From: Corella eumyota
Lineage: Eukaryota; Chordata; Ascidiacea; Phlebobranchia; Corellidae
NCBI GenBank assembly: GCA_963082875.1
Contig: OY720099.1
Span: 6,820,001 to 6,884,000, forward strand
DNA length: 64,000 bases
Direction of reading: 5' to 3'
Positions 40,401 through 49,222 of this stretch are shown here, in pieces. The notes under the pieces were generated by a model. It did no database searches. It was not told the origin of the DNA and saw nothing but the letters and a program-made list of their open reading frames with translations. The stretch's first letter is position 1. Each line of letters opens with the position of its first letter. The position numbers and the translations under genes were made by a program.

Positions 40401-43400
40401 AACGTAAATATTTATTTGGCAACATTAACCTTTTTAGGAAAACCGAAAAACAAAATTAATGTTTGAGGTCATTTATCATAAAAATAAGTTGCTACCCAAA
40501 GTAAAGCACGATCTATGACGTCATAATAATACAAAGACGAATTATTTAAAACAAAAAACAAATCAGCTAAAATATTTTAATTTTAAAATCGTGTAAAATT
40601 AATTTTATAGGTATTGTTAATATAATTTTTACTTTTAAAAATAACTTTTGTTATACTTTTACTTGATATTTTGTAAGAAAAGTTACAAAAAAGTTAAAAG
40701 CTTTTTTTATTGTTATTAAGCTTGACACAGTTCTCTTTATGACAAAACAAACCTAATACACCGAAACAATCACAAAGTTCGTTTTTTTTATCTTTTCTCC
40801 TCCTCAAAGAGAAAAAAAAAGAGCAAAGATTTAAAACCGAAAATTAGACCTAACTTTTCAAAAAAAATTATATTTTAATAAAAATTAATTTAAGAAAGCA
40901 AAAAATATTAAAAAATTATTTAATTTTTTTACATAAGTTTACGTTTAAAAATTATTGTTTTTTAAAATCAAAAAATAATAAAATTATTTACAAATTAATT
41001 AAGGTTTAAAATTAATTTTATTTTTTTTAATAAATATTTTAATTAAATAAACCGCAGTCAAGTGTAAAATAAATGACTCTTAATCAAAAACAAGAAAACT
41101 TAATAAAAAAAGAAAAAAGGGAGAGATTAGGATTTGTTTACATTAAGATATTATCAAAAGTAAGTCTTTTAAATAAACATTATTTACACATTAAATTTAA
41201 ACGACTTACCGTTGAAAATTATGCAAAATTTCGAAAAATTTAACTTTTATTACATTATTTGTTGTAAATAAGATTATGTTACCGTTTCGGTATGTTAAAT
41301 ATTTAAGTAAAACTTACAATTTTTTGTCAAGTTTAAAAGATTTAAAAACTAAATTTTACCCCATAAAATAATAATATTAAGTTATCAAACTATTCATAAT
41401 TAACAACAAACAATAAATTAAAAAATTTGTTGAAAATAAGATAAATAAATATAACTAAATATAAATTTCATTTTAACATCAAAATAAATCATATTGTTTG
41501 AAATTAAAACATTTGAATATTAATTTTAAAAGATTTTACCAAATACATTTTTTTTAAATATTTTTAAAGTGTTTTTTGTTCATTTACACGGGTTCTATTT
41601 ACTTCCTAGCGCTTAATATGCTTACACTACACAGCATATCAAATTTCTCTTACAAGATAAAGAAAGAGAAAGGCGAGAGGAAAAAAGAGAAAGGTGAGTA
41701 ATTTCTAGCTATCGAGTAGTTTCCTAAACTGAAATAAATTGATCTATTGAGGGCTTGATTTTAATTTTCTTAATCTTTAACCCTTTAAAACTTGTATGTT
41801 AAATTAATTAACACAAGATTAAATATACTGAAATTAAATTTCAAATTAATTACATACTAAAAAATAACTTAAAATCTCCAATAAAAATTATAATAACAAA
41901 TAAAATAATTTTAAATAGTGAAAAATTTGTAGATGCCTTTATATTTTATAAAGAAAATATACAATTATTTAAAATTATTATTTTTATATCTTGAGGTTAA
42001 CCGCAATTAAAATGTTTTAACATCTGTTTACATATGATTTTATTTCCCAACAGAATATAAAGTTGAATTTGGTGTATTTTAAAATCACTAAAACTATCCT
42101 AAAGTGTTAAAATAAATAATTTATAATTTAAATTTAAAAAAGATAGTTAGAAATATATGTTTAAAGTTGTATAAAGTTACACAGAAATTTTAAAAATCAA
42201 ATTTTTTTGAAAATAAAATAAAAACGTTTTTTCTGTGTATATTGAAATCGTTAACACAAAATGTTATATGTAAATTAATTACATTTGCTTAGAAACAAAT
42301 TATTCTTGATACTCATAAATTAAAAATTTTGTGCAAATTTTTTTGGCATGTTTTTAAAAACGGACAAATATTAAATTTCAATCGCTTCCTCTTAATAAAA
42401 AAGTGAGAGAATAAAAGAGAAAAAAAAAGGGAGGAAGAGAGTTCTCTTATCTTACTTTGCACAATGCCATCTGTTTATTAAGGCAAACGAATTATAATAT
42501 CACTAACTATGAAATATTAAAGAAATAAACAATGTTTTTGTACTGTTAACAATGCCAACAATGGGTTATTTAACAATGAAATTAAACTTCGAAAACACGC
42601 TGTCCATCTGTGTTTACATAAAATGAATTTAAAACTATTTTAAAAGTAAAAAACTGTTCATTTTTGGAATTTTTGTGGTAAAAAATTTCATTTTTTGTAC
42701 GCTGGTATTGAATTGTTTTTGTAGTATTTTAAAAAGGGGGTTTTCTACATTTTGCCTTTCCAATAAATGTCATCAAAAAAAGGAACCCAATTTTCAATTT
42801 AAAAAAATAAATTTCCAAATAATTATGACGTCATAGCGAACACAAAACGGACACCTTTTAACGCTTTGTCACTGATATTGTTAACAATCAGCGACATTAA
42901 CGTGATAATACCGCGTTTTATGACGTCACAAACAAAAAATCGCGGTCACGGACCGACGGACGCGAAGAATAAAAGCCGAAAGAAAATTCTGCGGTGTAAT
43001 AAATCAAAATCGCCGTGAAAAGCAAAACAATCTGACGGTGTAATATTAAGCATCGAAAAAAGATAAAAACAGCGGTAAATAAATATGATCAGGAAATAAA
43101 TGTAAATACCAATTTTTTTTATCGTCAGAAACTGTTAAAAGGCCGCATTTAAATTAAAATCATTAAAAAAATTAATTAAAATAATAAATTCTTTCCTATT
43201 GTAAAATGTGTGTATATTTTTAACTGGCCAATGTTTTACAAAAAAATCTGCCAAAGCTTTATAATTACCAAAAAACCACATGTATTTAAAATTATAATAC
43301 TTCGAATTTTAAATTAAATTGTTCTCTATAACCCTTAGGATTTCAAATCAAATTAAACGCAACAGTGAATATTAGATTGGCAAAAATCGATTTCAAAAAA

Positions 43401-46257
43401 TAAACTAATTAGAAGATTTTAAAAATAATTTTCTTTACAAAAGTTTAAATTATTAAACTATTTATGTAACAAAAAATTTGACATACTTTTGCATTTATTT
43501 ACAATTTTTAAAACTACATAAAAATAATTTGTTTAAATTTAAATCTAAAATCTATTTTTTTGTGTTATTTTATTTAAATTTGAATTTTTTTGATTTTTTA
43601 ATTTTGAATATTCTTTTCTACCTCGCGGTCGCATTGTTGTTGTGACATAACAATGGAATTTCGCGGTTCGCTGACGTCCGACATCGATCGCAAATTACGA
43701 TCGTTTAAAGTTTCGCTTCGCCGTAATTAAATAACAAAAGCGAAAAAAAGATTTTCTCGCATATTGATAATTTCGCGAAAATGAAATTAACTTTGACTGT
43801 GACGTCATAGAAAGTGTTCGTCACGTGATTCGTTAAGTCAATAAACAACAACGTTTATTTACAAAATCAAAAACAATCAAGCATTTTAAAAATTTTTGAA
43901 AAATTAATTTTAATTTAATTTAACAACTTAAAAAAAAATATGAAAAAGGTTTTTTAAGAAAAACTTTTTTAATTTTATCGATAATATAAAAGGTTTTTGT
44001 AAACCCCAACATTTGTAATATTATAAATTGTATTTTTTAACATAAAAATATATTAAACCAATGTGACCCAATTTACAAGCTTTTGTTTAGCAATTCTAGC
44101 GTGAAAAACAAAATATTTTTCAAAATAACATTTTTTAAACAATTTTAATTTAAATTTATTTTTAACAATTTTTGTCCAAATTAAAATTAATTTTTTACAA
44201 TCTTTTTGCCGTTTTAAGGCATATCCACAACTCGTCAATCCAGTTAAATTATTTAAAAATTTTAAAAGCGAAATAAAGCCATATTAAAGCTTAAAATAAA
44301 CGCTAAAATGGTATGCGGTTTTACGCATACAGACTTAGTTTTATTAAATAAATAAACCAAACAAAAAATGAAAACAATTTTGTCAGAACTTAGCAGGAAG
44401 TAAGCGAGACGGTTAATTATTTTACAAGCTGTTTGTTTATATTAACACAATAGAACAGATTTTTTATGAAAAAGTTAATCCTTAAAACAAGTAAGTAGTG
44501 ATATAAAATATAAGACCTACACAATGTATTGCTAATCTGTTTCGAATCAACTTAATTCTTAATTTTAAAAAATCGTGTTTAAAATTTTTTTTTTTTAATT
44601 ATTGTAATAATTATTTAAACTAAACGTTAGATAATGTTTTAATCTATATTATTATTTTCCATTTATGTTAACAAATGCGTTAAAAAGATTAAAATGAAAC
44701 AAGATATTCTTTAAATAAAGCAAACCAAACACGGATCTTTAAGCCTGATAACCCTAGTCTATTTTCAAATACCTGACGCAAAAAAATTGACCTATTTATA
44801 AAGTGATCACCCCTTTGTAAAGTTTTTAAAGTAATAATTAACATTTTATTTAATAAGTTTTCAAAAAATGTTGAGTTTGAATTGCAAAATTACCAATAAA
44901 TTTAAATGTCTCATGACATTTTTATTTGAATGTTATTAATTGCTTAATTTTCTAATTTTAAATTGAGTCCAACTAAAATCGATTTGATTTCTCTGATAAG
45001 AATTTAAATTAATTATGCAGTAAAAATTGAAAAACCGTTTATCTTTTAATAAAACAAAAATTAAAATTAAAAAAAATTTAAATTTTTACAAATTTTGACA
45101 TTGTTTTAATTTAATTCAACATTTGCTTATAATATTTTTTAGTAAAACCAAATACACAAAAAAAAACAAAATGTTAAATAAAATAAATTCTTCAAAACCT
45201 TAAATGTAAAACCATCAACGTCGCGTTAAAAACACAAGTGGTGCTTACAAAGTACTTTAAACAAGCCTATCATAACGTAGTAGTTAAGTACCATAGCCTA
45301 GCTTACTTAAAGCGCATGCATTTAGCTACAGGGGGCCTATAAACACTCAAGATTTGGGCTATAAAGTATCATAAACGAGCGTATAACAACATTGTTTATT
45401 AGTTCTTACAAATTTTATAAGATGATTAATAAATCTACTTTCTTTGTATTAAACAAAAAAATGGCTTTAACATTGTTTTATATTGAATATAAAACGTGAC
45501 TTCCTTTTTTTAAGAGTTAAATAGCTCAAAATTTTAACAAATAAAGGTCAATAGTCTGCCTTGTTTAATAAAAATTTTAATATAAACAGTGTCAAAGCAA
45601 GTTATATCAAGACATTTTTTTAAATTCAAGTATCATAAACAGCTTAATTCTAATATAGTTTAAATTTCCATTACAAATTAAAAATCAATTTTTAGGTCAA
45701 TATTGAATTTAATCGATTTAAAACACATTTTACTTAATACAACATAAACCCAACCAAATATATTATCATACAACCATTGTCAAACTTTGTAAAATATCAA
45801 AAACTTATCAGTCTATTTAACAAGTTCTTACCTCGCCGTGCGTTGAGTTTCTTCCTGCAGGTGTAGTCTCGGGCAGGTAATACAGCCTCGTCGACACTAA
45901 GTCCTGTCCTGAATGTTTATCATGCCACAAGAGCTGAAGTTCTCCGACACAAACCGGATCTTCCGGACGACATTGCACGAAAAAGAATTCCCCCAACGCT
46001 AAAATCCGCTCATCCGGTGTTGTGTTATTCTCACTCGACTCCGACTGCTCCGAGTTCGATTCCTCGCCTACGCCATTTGTTTTTGCGTCGATGACGTCAC
46101 TATAGCTGTTGTGACGTCGGTCGCCGCGCGAGGATCGACTGCGAACCGTGACGTTCGAGTTTGCGTTTTGCGATGACGTCATTTGTGGACATAGACGGAA
46201 ACGGAAAGCTTTGTAGAACACGTAAGATCCATGTCTTCCGCAACTATTTCCAACCCA
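25493..46257 (-). CDS. ARID5: ARID5 (ARID5B-like) transcription / chromatin cofactor, 11 exons
   Basis: Exons in coding order: 46257-45832, 37047-36937, 36836-36716, 36606-36205, 34901-34768, 31472-30653, 29331-29279, 29120-29023, 28723-28618, 28128-27454 and 27190-25493. All junctions are GT-AG and phases match throughout, giving 1547 aa plus a start exon. Vertebrate ARID5B is about 1190 aa; the extra length is low-complexity. The first exon (WVGNSCGRHG, VFYKAFRF, LGEFFFVQC, LYYLPETTPAGRNS) and the second (DEMLAVSEKI) match the ARID5B N-terminal BAH-like region. CRDTFDYPQLFEH and KGRPRKK (AT-hook-like) follow. The ARID lies at about residues 640-735. PEDLS (about 856), VIDLT (about 882), KRARNAAP (about 1000), polyQ (about 1403) and a C-terminus LHNSALLAGVPPFGA follow, the last resembling the ARID5B tail. 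Family members bind AT-rich DNA in the nucleus and recruit histone-modifying partners such as PHF2 in vertebrates. Confidence 0.93.
25903..25932 (-). repeat. ARID5: CAA/CAG microsatellite coding polyglutamine in ARID5
   Basis: A run of TTG/CTG-type triplets on the plus strand encodes ten consecutive Gln in the last ARID5 exon (about residues 1403-1412). A shorter Gln run follows about 14 residues later. Likely variable in length between individuals. Confidence 0.85.
28618..30740 (-). CDS. ARID5: ARID DNA-binding domain, coded across four exons
   Basis: The domain begins near the end of exon 31472-30653 (FLDLLYKFMRKRNTPIGRIP, LGFKK). It continues through the 53-bp exon 29331-29279 (DLWTFYKLSQEYGGYDM), exon 29120-29023 (RLWKHVYDKMGGNPSCTSAA, TCTRKHFE) and exon 28723-28618 (KLLLPLEIHLRHVL). 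This reproduces the order and spacing of the ARID5B ARID, including the invariant Trp in DLWTFY, the GGY turn and LWKHVYD. The very small second exon has a weak GTAAAA donor, but phase and homology leave no doubt it is used. Confidence 0.92.
29332..30652 (-). other. ARID5 intron, 1.3 kb, AT-rich, nothing else seen
   Basis: Lies between the large Ser-rich/ARID exon and the 53-bp ARID exon. No motif, repeat or open frame stands out. Confidence 0.8.
31612..31723 (-). promoter_or_regulatory. Candidate internal promoter and non-coding exon (octamer, TATA, GTGAGT)
   Basis: On the minus strand an ATGCAAAT octamer (31723-31716) is followed by TATATAA (31706-31700), and about 85 bp later by a strong GTGAGT donor (31617-31612). 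Splicing from there to the existing acceptor at 31473 would skip the BAH-like exons and give a short ARID5 form whose first in-frame Met is MIGEDEMKQ, just before the ARID. Vertebrate ARID5B has a short isoform lacking the N-terminus. The TATA element fits the plus strand at least as well, so direction is uncertain. Confidence 0.25.
33740..33810. promoter_or_regulatory. Intronic islet with inverted CCAAT and two E-boxes
   Basis: CGCGCCCGCATTGGCTAACC is followed by CACGTG at 33777-33782 and again at 33797-33802. ATTGG is an inverted CCAAT box. This spacing of NF-Y and bHLH-ZIP type sites is promoter- or enhancer-like. No coding exon lies alongside. Confidence 0.35.
34902..36204 (-). other. ARID5 intron, 1.3 kb, AT-rich, nothing else seen
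   Basis: Separates the CRDTFDYPQLFEH exon from the KGRPRKK exon. It contains a short AT dinucleotide run near 36083-36103. No gene or element was recognised. Confidence 0.8.
40781..40830. repeat. GA-rich block sharing a 14-mer with 47309-47322
   Basis: CTCCTCAAAGAGAA at 40800-40813 is the exact reverse complement of TTCTCTTTGAGGAG at 47309-47322. It sits in the large ARID5 intron. Confidence 0.5.
41646..41699. repeat. GA-rich block in the large ARID5 intron
   Basis: Run of AAAGAGAAAGG and AAAAGAGAAAGG units with a GGCGAGAGG centre. Similar in make-up to the other GA-rich blocks. Confidence 0.45.
42384..42446. repeat. GA-rich block in the large ARID5 intron
   Basis: AGTGAGAGAATAAAAGAGAA followed by an A run and GGGAGGAAGAGAG. 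Same class as the blocks upstream. Confidence 0.45.
42820..43060. promoter_or_regulatory. CpG-bearing islet with paired TGACGTCA sites
   Basis: Perfect TGACGTCA at 42826 and 42921 flank a TTGTTAACAA palindrome. They are followed by ATCGCGGTCACGGACCGACG. The patch is far richer in CpG than its surroundings and has no open frame. An enhancer in the big ARID5 intron is the simplest reading. Confidence 0.35.
43620..43850. promoter_or_regulatory. CpG-bearing islet with SOX-type inverted repeat, CRE and E-box
   Basis: CATTGTT and AACAATG face each other at about 43633-43656 (HMG/SOX-type cores). CGATCGCAAATTACGATCG follows near 43686, then TGACGTCA at 43800 and TCACGTGA at about 43820. There is no coding sequence. 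The cluster of palindromic sites in one 230-bp patch supports a regulatory role. Confidence 0.35.
45832..46257 (-). CDS. ARID5: ARID5 exon: BAH-like N-terminal domain with Ser-rich insertion
   Basis: This 142-codon exon starts exactly where vertebrate ARID5B continues after its short first exon (WVG-CG-HG). The conserved FYKAFRFRL strand is separated from LGEFFFVQCRPEDPVC by roughly 65 residues rich in Ser, Asn, Arg and Glu (about residues 24-88) that the vertebrate protein lacks. The insertion contains two perfect TGACGTCA octamers in its DNA (46092 and 46174). The acceptor is a TAG at 46258-46260 and the donor is GTAAGA. Confidence 0.9.
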
Positions 46258-46582
46258 CTAAAATAAATTTAAAAAAAATTTTAAAAATAAAAAAAAAATT
46301 AAAAAAATTAACAAAAAAAATGTATATATAAAATAAATTTGGTTCAAACTGTTAATATTTAGACAGCATTAAACTATATTTAACTTTTTTTTTTAACTAT
46401 AATTTTTTAACTCCTTAAAAGTAAGACTGGGACGAAGTGACACATGTCGTTAACTCGCTCCTATAACACTCCGTTTTAGGTTGTTTATTGAGGTTGCACA
46501 ATTTAAAAAGAAATAAATTTGACAAAGGACGCGCAGTTAAAACGATGACAGCTATAAAGTTAAACCATAAATTTAAAATCAC

Positions 46583-46588
46583 CTCCAT
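46583..46588 (-). CDS. ARID5: Candidate ARID5 start exon coding only Met-Glu
   Basis: ARID5B starts MEPNSLQ and then splices, in phase 0, into WVG. The exon at 46257 needs a phase-0 donor upstream. At 46588 the minus strand reads ATG GAG followed by GTGATT, a usable phase-0 donor, which would give ME-WVGNSCG after a 325-bp intron (46258-46582), a normal size for this gene. A GC-richer islet lies about 150-240 bp further upstream. Two codons are too short to prove by eye. A rival lies at 49000-49222. Confidence 0.38.
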
Positions 46589-46737
46589 TTAAACTTTACA
46601 CACAGTTTTTTTATGTATTTATATCACCTTAAGTTCTAATTCAAAAGTTATTAAATATTAATTACACAAATATACCCAGTCATGTCTAATTATGAAACAT
46701 TATTATATCACAACGTCATCAATAATATTAGCAATTG

Positions 46738-46830
46738 ATCTCTTAGCACCGTGCGCGGTAATGCAGTTACGACGGGGTCACGTGACCGCTAATACGTCAC
46801 GCTTGACGGTAATCCTCGCCGCGCAAATAA
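46738..46830 (-). promoter_or_regulatory. GC-richer islet with E-box and CRE half-site, candidate ARID5 promoter
   Basis: Within very AT-rich DNA this patch contains GGTCACGTGACC (CACGTG at 46780) and a minus-strand GCGTGACGTATTAG CRE-like half-site, plus several CpGs. It lies about 150-240 bp upstream of the candidate Met-Glu exon. CREB/ATF and bHLH-ZIP sites are common in proximal promoters. No transcription start can be fixed by eye. Confidence 0.35.
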
Positions 46831-47285
46831 CATGCATTATTAAAGCGACAAATATAACATATTGAATAAAACGTATTTGCGCTATTAGCCGAGATCTTAT
46901 ATTAAGACAGGTTAAGACAAAATCAATATTTTTCAAGTATTTCCAATTTTCATTTTGCAAATATATCGATATAATAATTCAAATATTACTAGCTCCCAGA
47001 TATTTCAAGTGAATATTTGGTTATAAAAGTAATTTTAAAAAACGCATTTTTTTAGGGACAAATAAGGTATATTTCGTGTAAAATAATTTGTCATTAAAAA
47101 CGATAAAAATTGAGCAAAATTCAGTTATTTTGTTTCGATAATTAAAAAACCTTATCTAAGGATTTAGGAAATAATTTGTTAAGTAAAAATGCAGATTTAA
47201 ATATTTGCATAAATTACCGTAACTGCTAGATCCCTCTGTGTGTTATTGCTTCGAAACGAGTTCGAAGTTTGGTACCTATTCGTCA

Positions 47286-47345
47286 TTTCTTTTTACTTGT
47301 TTCTTTTATTCTCTTTGAGGAGCGAAAATGAGGAGCTCTTTTCCT
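47286..47345. repeat. Pyrimidine/GAGA block sharing a 14-mer with 40800-40813
   Basis: TTCTCTTTGAGGAG at 47309-47322 followed by GCGAAAATGAGGAGC. Non-coding. Confidence 0.45.
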
Positions 47346-48426
47346 ATATTGCGCTCACACTAATTTGGTGTACGCAATTTTAAATCAAAGTGTCAGTGGT
47401 AGACCCTAAATGTTAGATTTCTAACCAAGTTCTTGTTAAAATCCAGTGTATATTGTCCATCTTTTTGTCATTTTTTGCCTTTGAAAAAACTTCGATTTCA
47501 ATAAAATAATCCAAAATTTCAAATAAAAACTCTAATATCAATCAGTTATTTTTTCTTTAAATAAATTACAATTTATATAATCTAGAAAATAAAAATAAGG
47601 GTATTACCTATATAGACATCTTTATACACATTATATTCAAACTAGCAAATGGTGATACTGGTAATTAATCATTTCTTTATTTATACCACTTCCTTGCTTG
47701 TAATATATGGACAAGACAGACTAATCATTTTGTAATACACTTAACTTTTATGTCTTAAACTAAACAAAATTATTCTAATTTTACCCTTTCGTGTATATCA
47801 ATAATGTTTACGCTTCTTTCTTTACGAGCCTTCTTTTTTACGCCTTTGTCGCCGCGCTCTCTCACAATGCCAAATTATGACGTCATAACACCAAACAATG
47901 GCGCATTTAAAACTTGGGCGTTTAAAGTGATATTTTTTCGGTTATGTTTATCGTGAAGTGATTCATTCGATTTTTATTCAATGTTTACGTTATAGTTTTG
48001 ATCTTACGCGCTAATGATAATGTCACAATTCTTTAACAGACTTAATTATAATTCTAATTTTAAATAATTAACAGTCTTGCCTTAATTTAAAACTATTACT
48101 TGAAACTCTAAAATCTTATATCATATAGATTTATAATATTTTTTTCATTTTTGACCTTACTAATTTGGTTAAATTTAATACTATTATCCTATTTGTTTAA
48201 TATATAAACAACTACTTATAAATAATTGATGTCTCAATAAAATATTAACTGTCATGTTAAAACCTGATTTCTAAAAAAAATTCATGTCGCTTATTTTTAA
48301 ATCACGAGTAAATTTTAAAAAGAAATTCTTTAAAAACTTCTCTACGTAGTTATTCATTGATTGCCCCTTAAAATAAAATGTCTTTCGAGCACAATGACAT
48401 AACTAAAACAGCACTGTTAAATTGTG

Positions 48427-48507
48427 CGCTCTCGTTTTCTTCTTTTTTTCTCTCTTCCTTTCTCTTTCTTTCTCCTGCGCGCTCTCATTTCCTTTCTTTC
48501 TTTTGTC
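48427..48507. repeat. Long CT-rich block with two GCGC-CTCTC ends
   Basis: About 80 bp of almost pure pyrimidine bounded by GCGCTCTCG and, internally, CTGCGCGCTCTC. It could form a triplex (H-DNA) or act as GAGA-type sites. No gene is seen. Confidence 0.5.
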
Positions 48508-48999
48508 AATCAACTGCCCCGAAATCGTTTCTCCTTTAAAGCGAAATTTAAATCAAGTTTTGTCAAATCAAAAACCTTATGTTTAAATTAAAATTTATAT
48601 AAAATCACTTTACCCTATAAAGTAAACCACGATTTAAACTTATATTAACGCAGGAACTATGTTCATTATTCCGCTAACTTACACATACACGCTAAATAAA
48701 CATTCACTAAAGCTGTTATCTCAAAATTTAATCTACAACTGTAACAGTAACCTAACCTTTAAAATAATTCGAATTTCAGGTAAAGTTATATTTAAAATGA
48801 AAACTACCCAAGAATATTTAATTATCTATAACTTAGGTTGTCTCCTATATAACCAAATTTACTATACAATACAGTTTACGACATTGCAATAAAAATTGCT
48901 GTAAAATATTATGCTGACTCTTAAAAATTCGCTCAAACAAAACTAGGAGTCAATAATAACAATAAAAAAACTTTAAACAACAGCAACAACAAACTTGTT

Positions 49000-49222
49000 T
49001 CAAATTAACTTCAAATCAAAAAAACACAAGCACATATTTCTAGTAATTACCCCCGTAAATTGAATTGTAATCTGCTCTAGCACTAAACCGATTTGAAGAT
49101 TGGCCGCGCAAAGGCCGGTAGCTAAAAAGTGCGCAGTACAGGAAACACGTAACAGAATTGTGTGTATAGTATGTTGTGTGGCTATTAGCATACTGTTGTT
49201 GGCGTGCAGAATGCAATTTCAA
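49000..49222 (-). other. Alternative candidate first-exon region for ARID5 (weak)
   Basis: A locally GC-richer patch is open on the minus strand in two frames. One frame ends LEQITIQFTG just before GTAATT, which could act as a phase-0 donor into the exon at 46257. There is no resemblance to the vertebrate ARID5B start, and the frame could be chance. Confidence 0.15.

Larger units (their letters stand above)
37048..45831 (-). other. Large ARID5 intron, 8.8 kb, with regulatory-like islets
   Basis: This intron separates the two exons of the BAH-like region. It is strongly AT-rich with long A/T runs and has no credible exon. Stand-out parts are the GC-richer islets near 40140-40300, 42820-43060 and 43620-43850, four TGACGTCA octamers (40516, 42826, 42921, 43800) and GA-rich blocks at 40781-40830, 41646-41699 and 42384-42446. 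Its size against the other introns and its islets suggest that it holds enhancers; this is inference. Confidence 0.75.

Noticed and set aside
46778-46960. 60-residue minus-strand open frame as an ARID5 first exon
   Set aside because: It has no suitable phase-0 donor and no likeness to the ARID5B start. The GC-richer part is better read as promoter-like.
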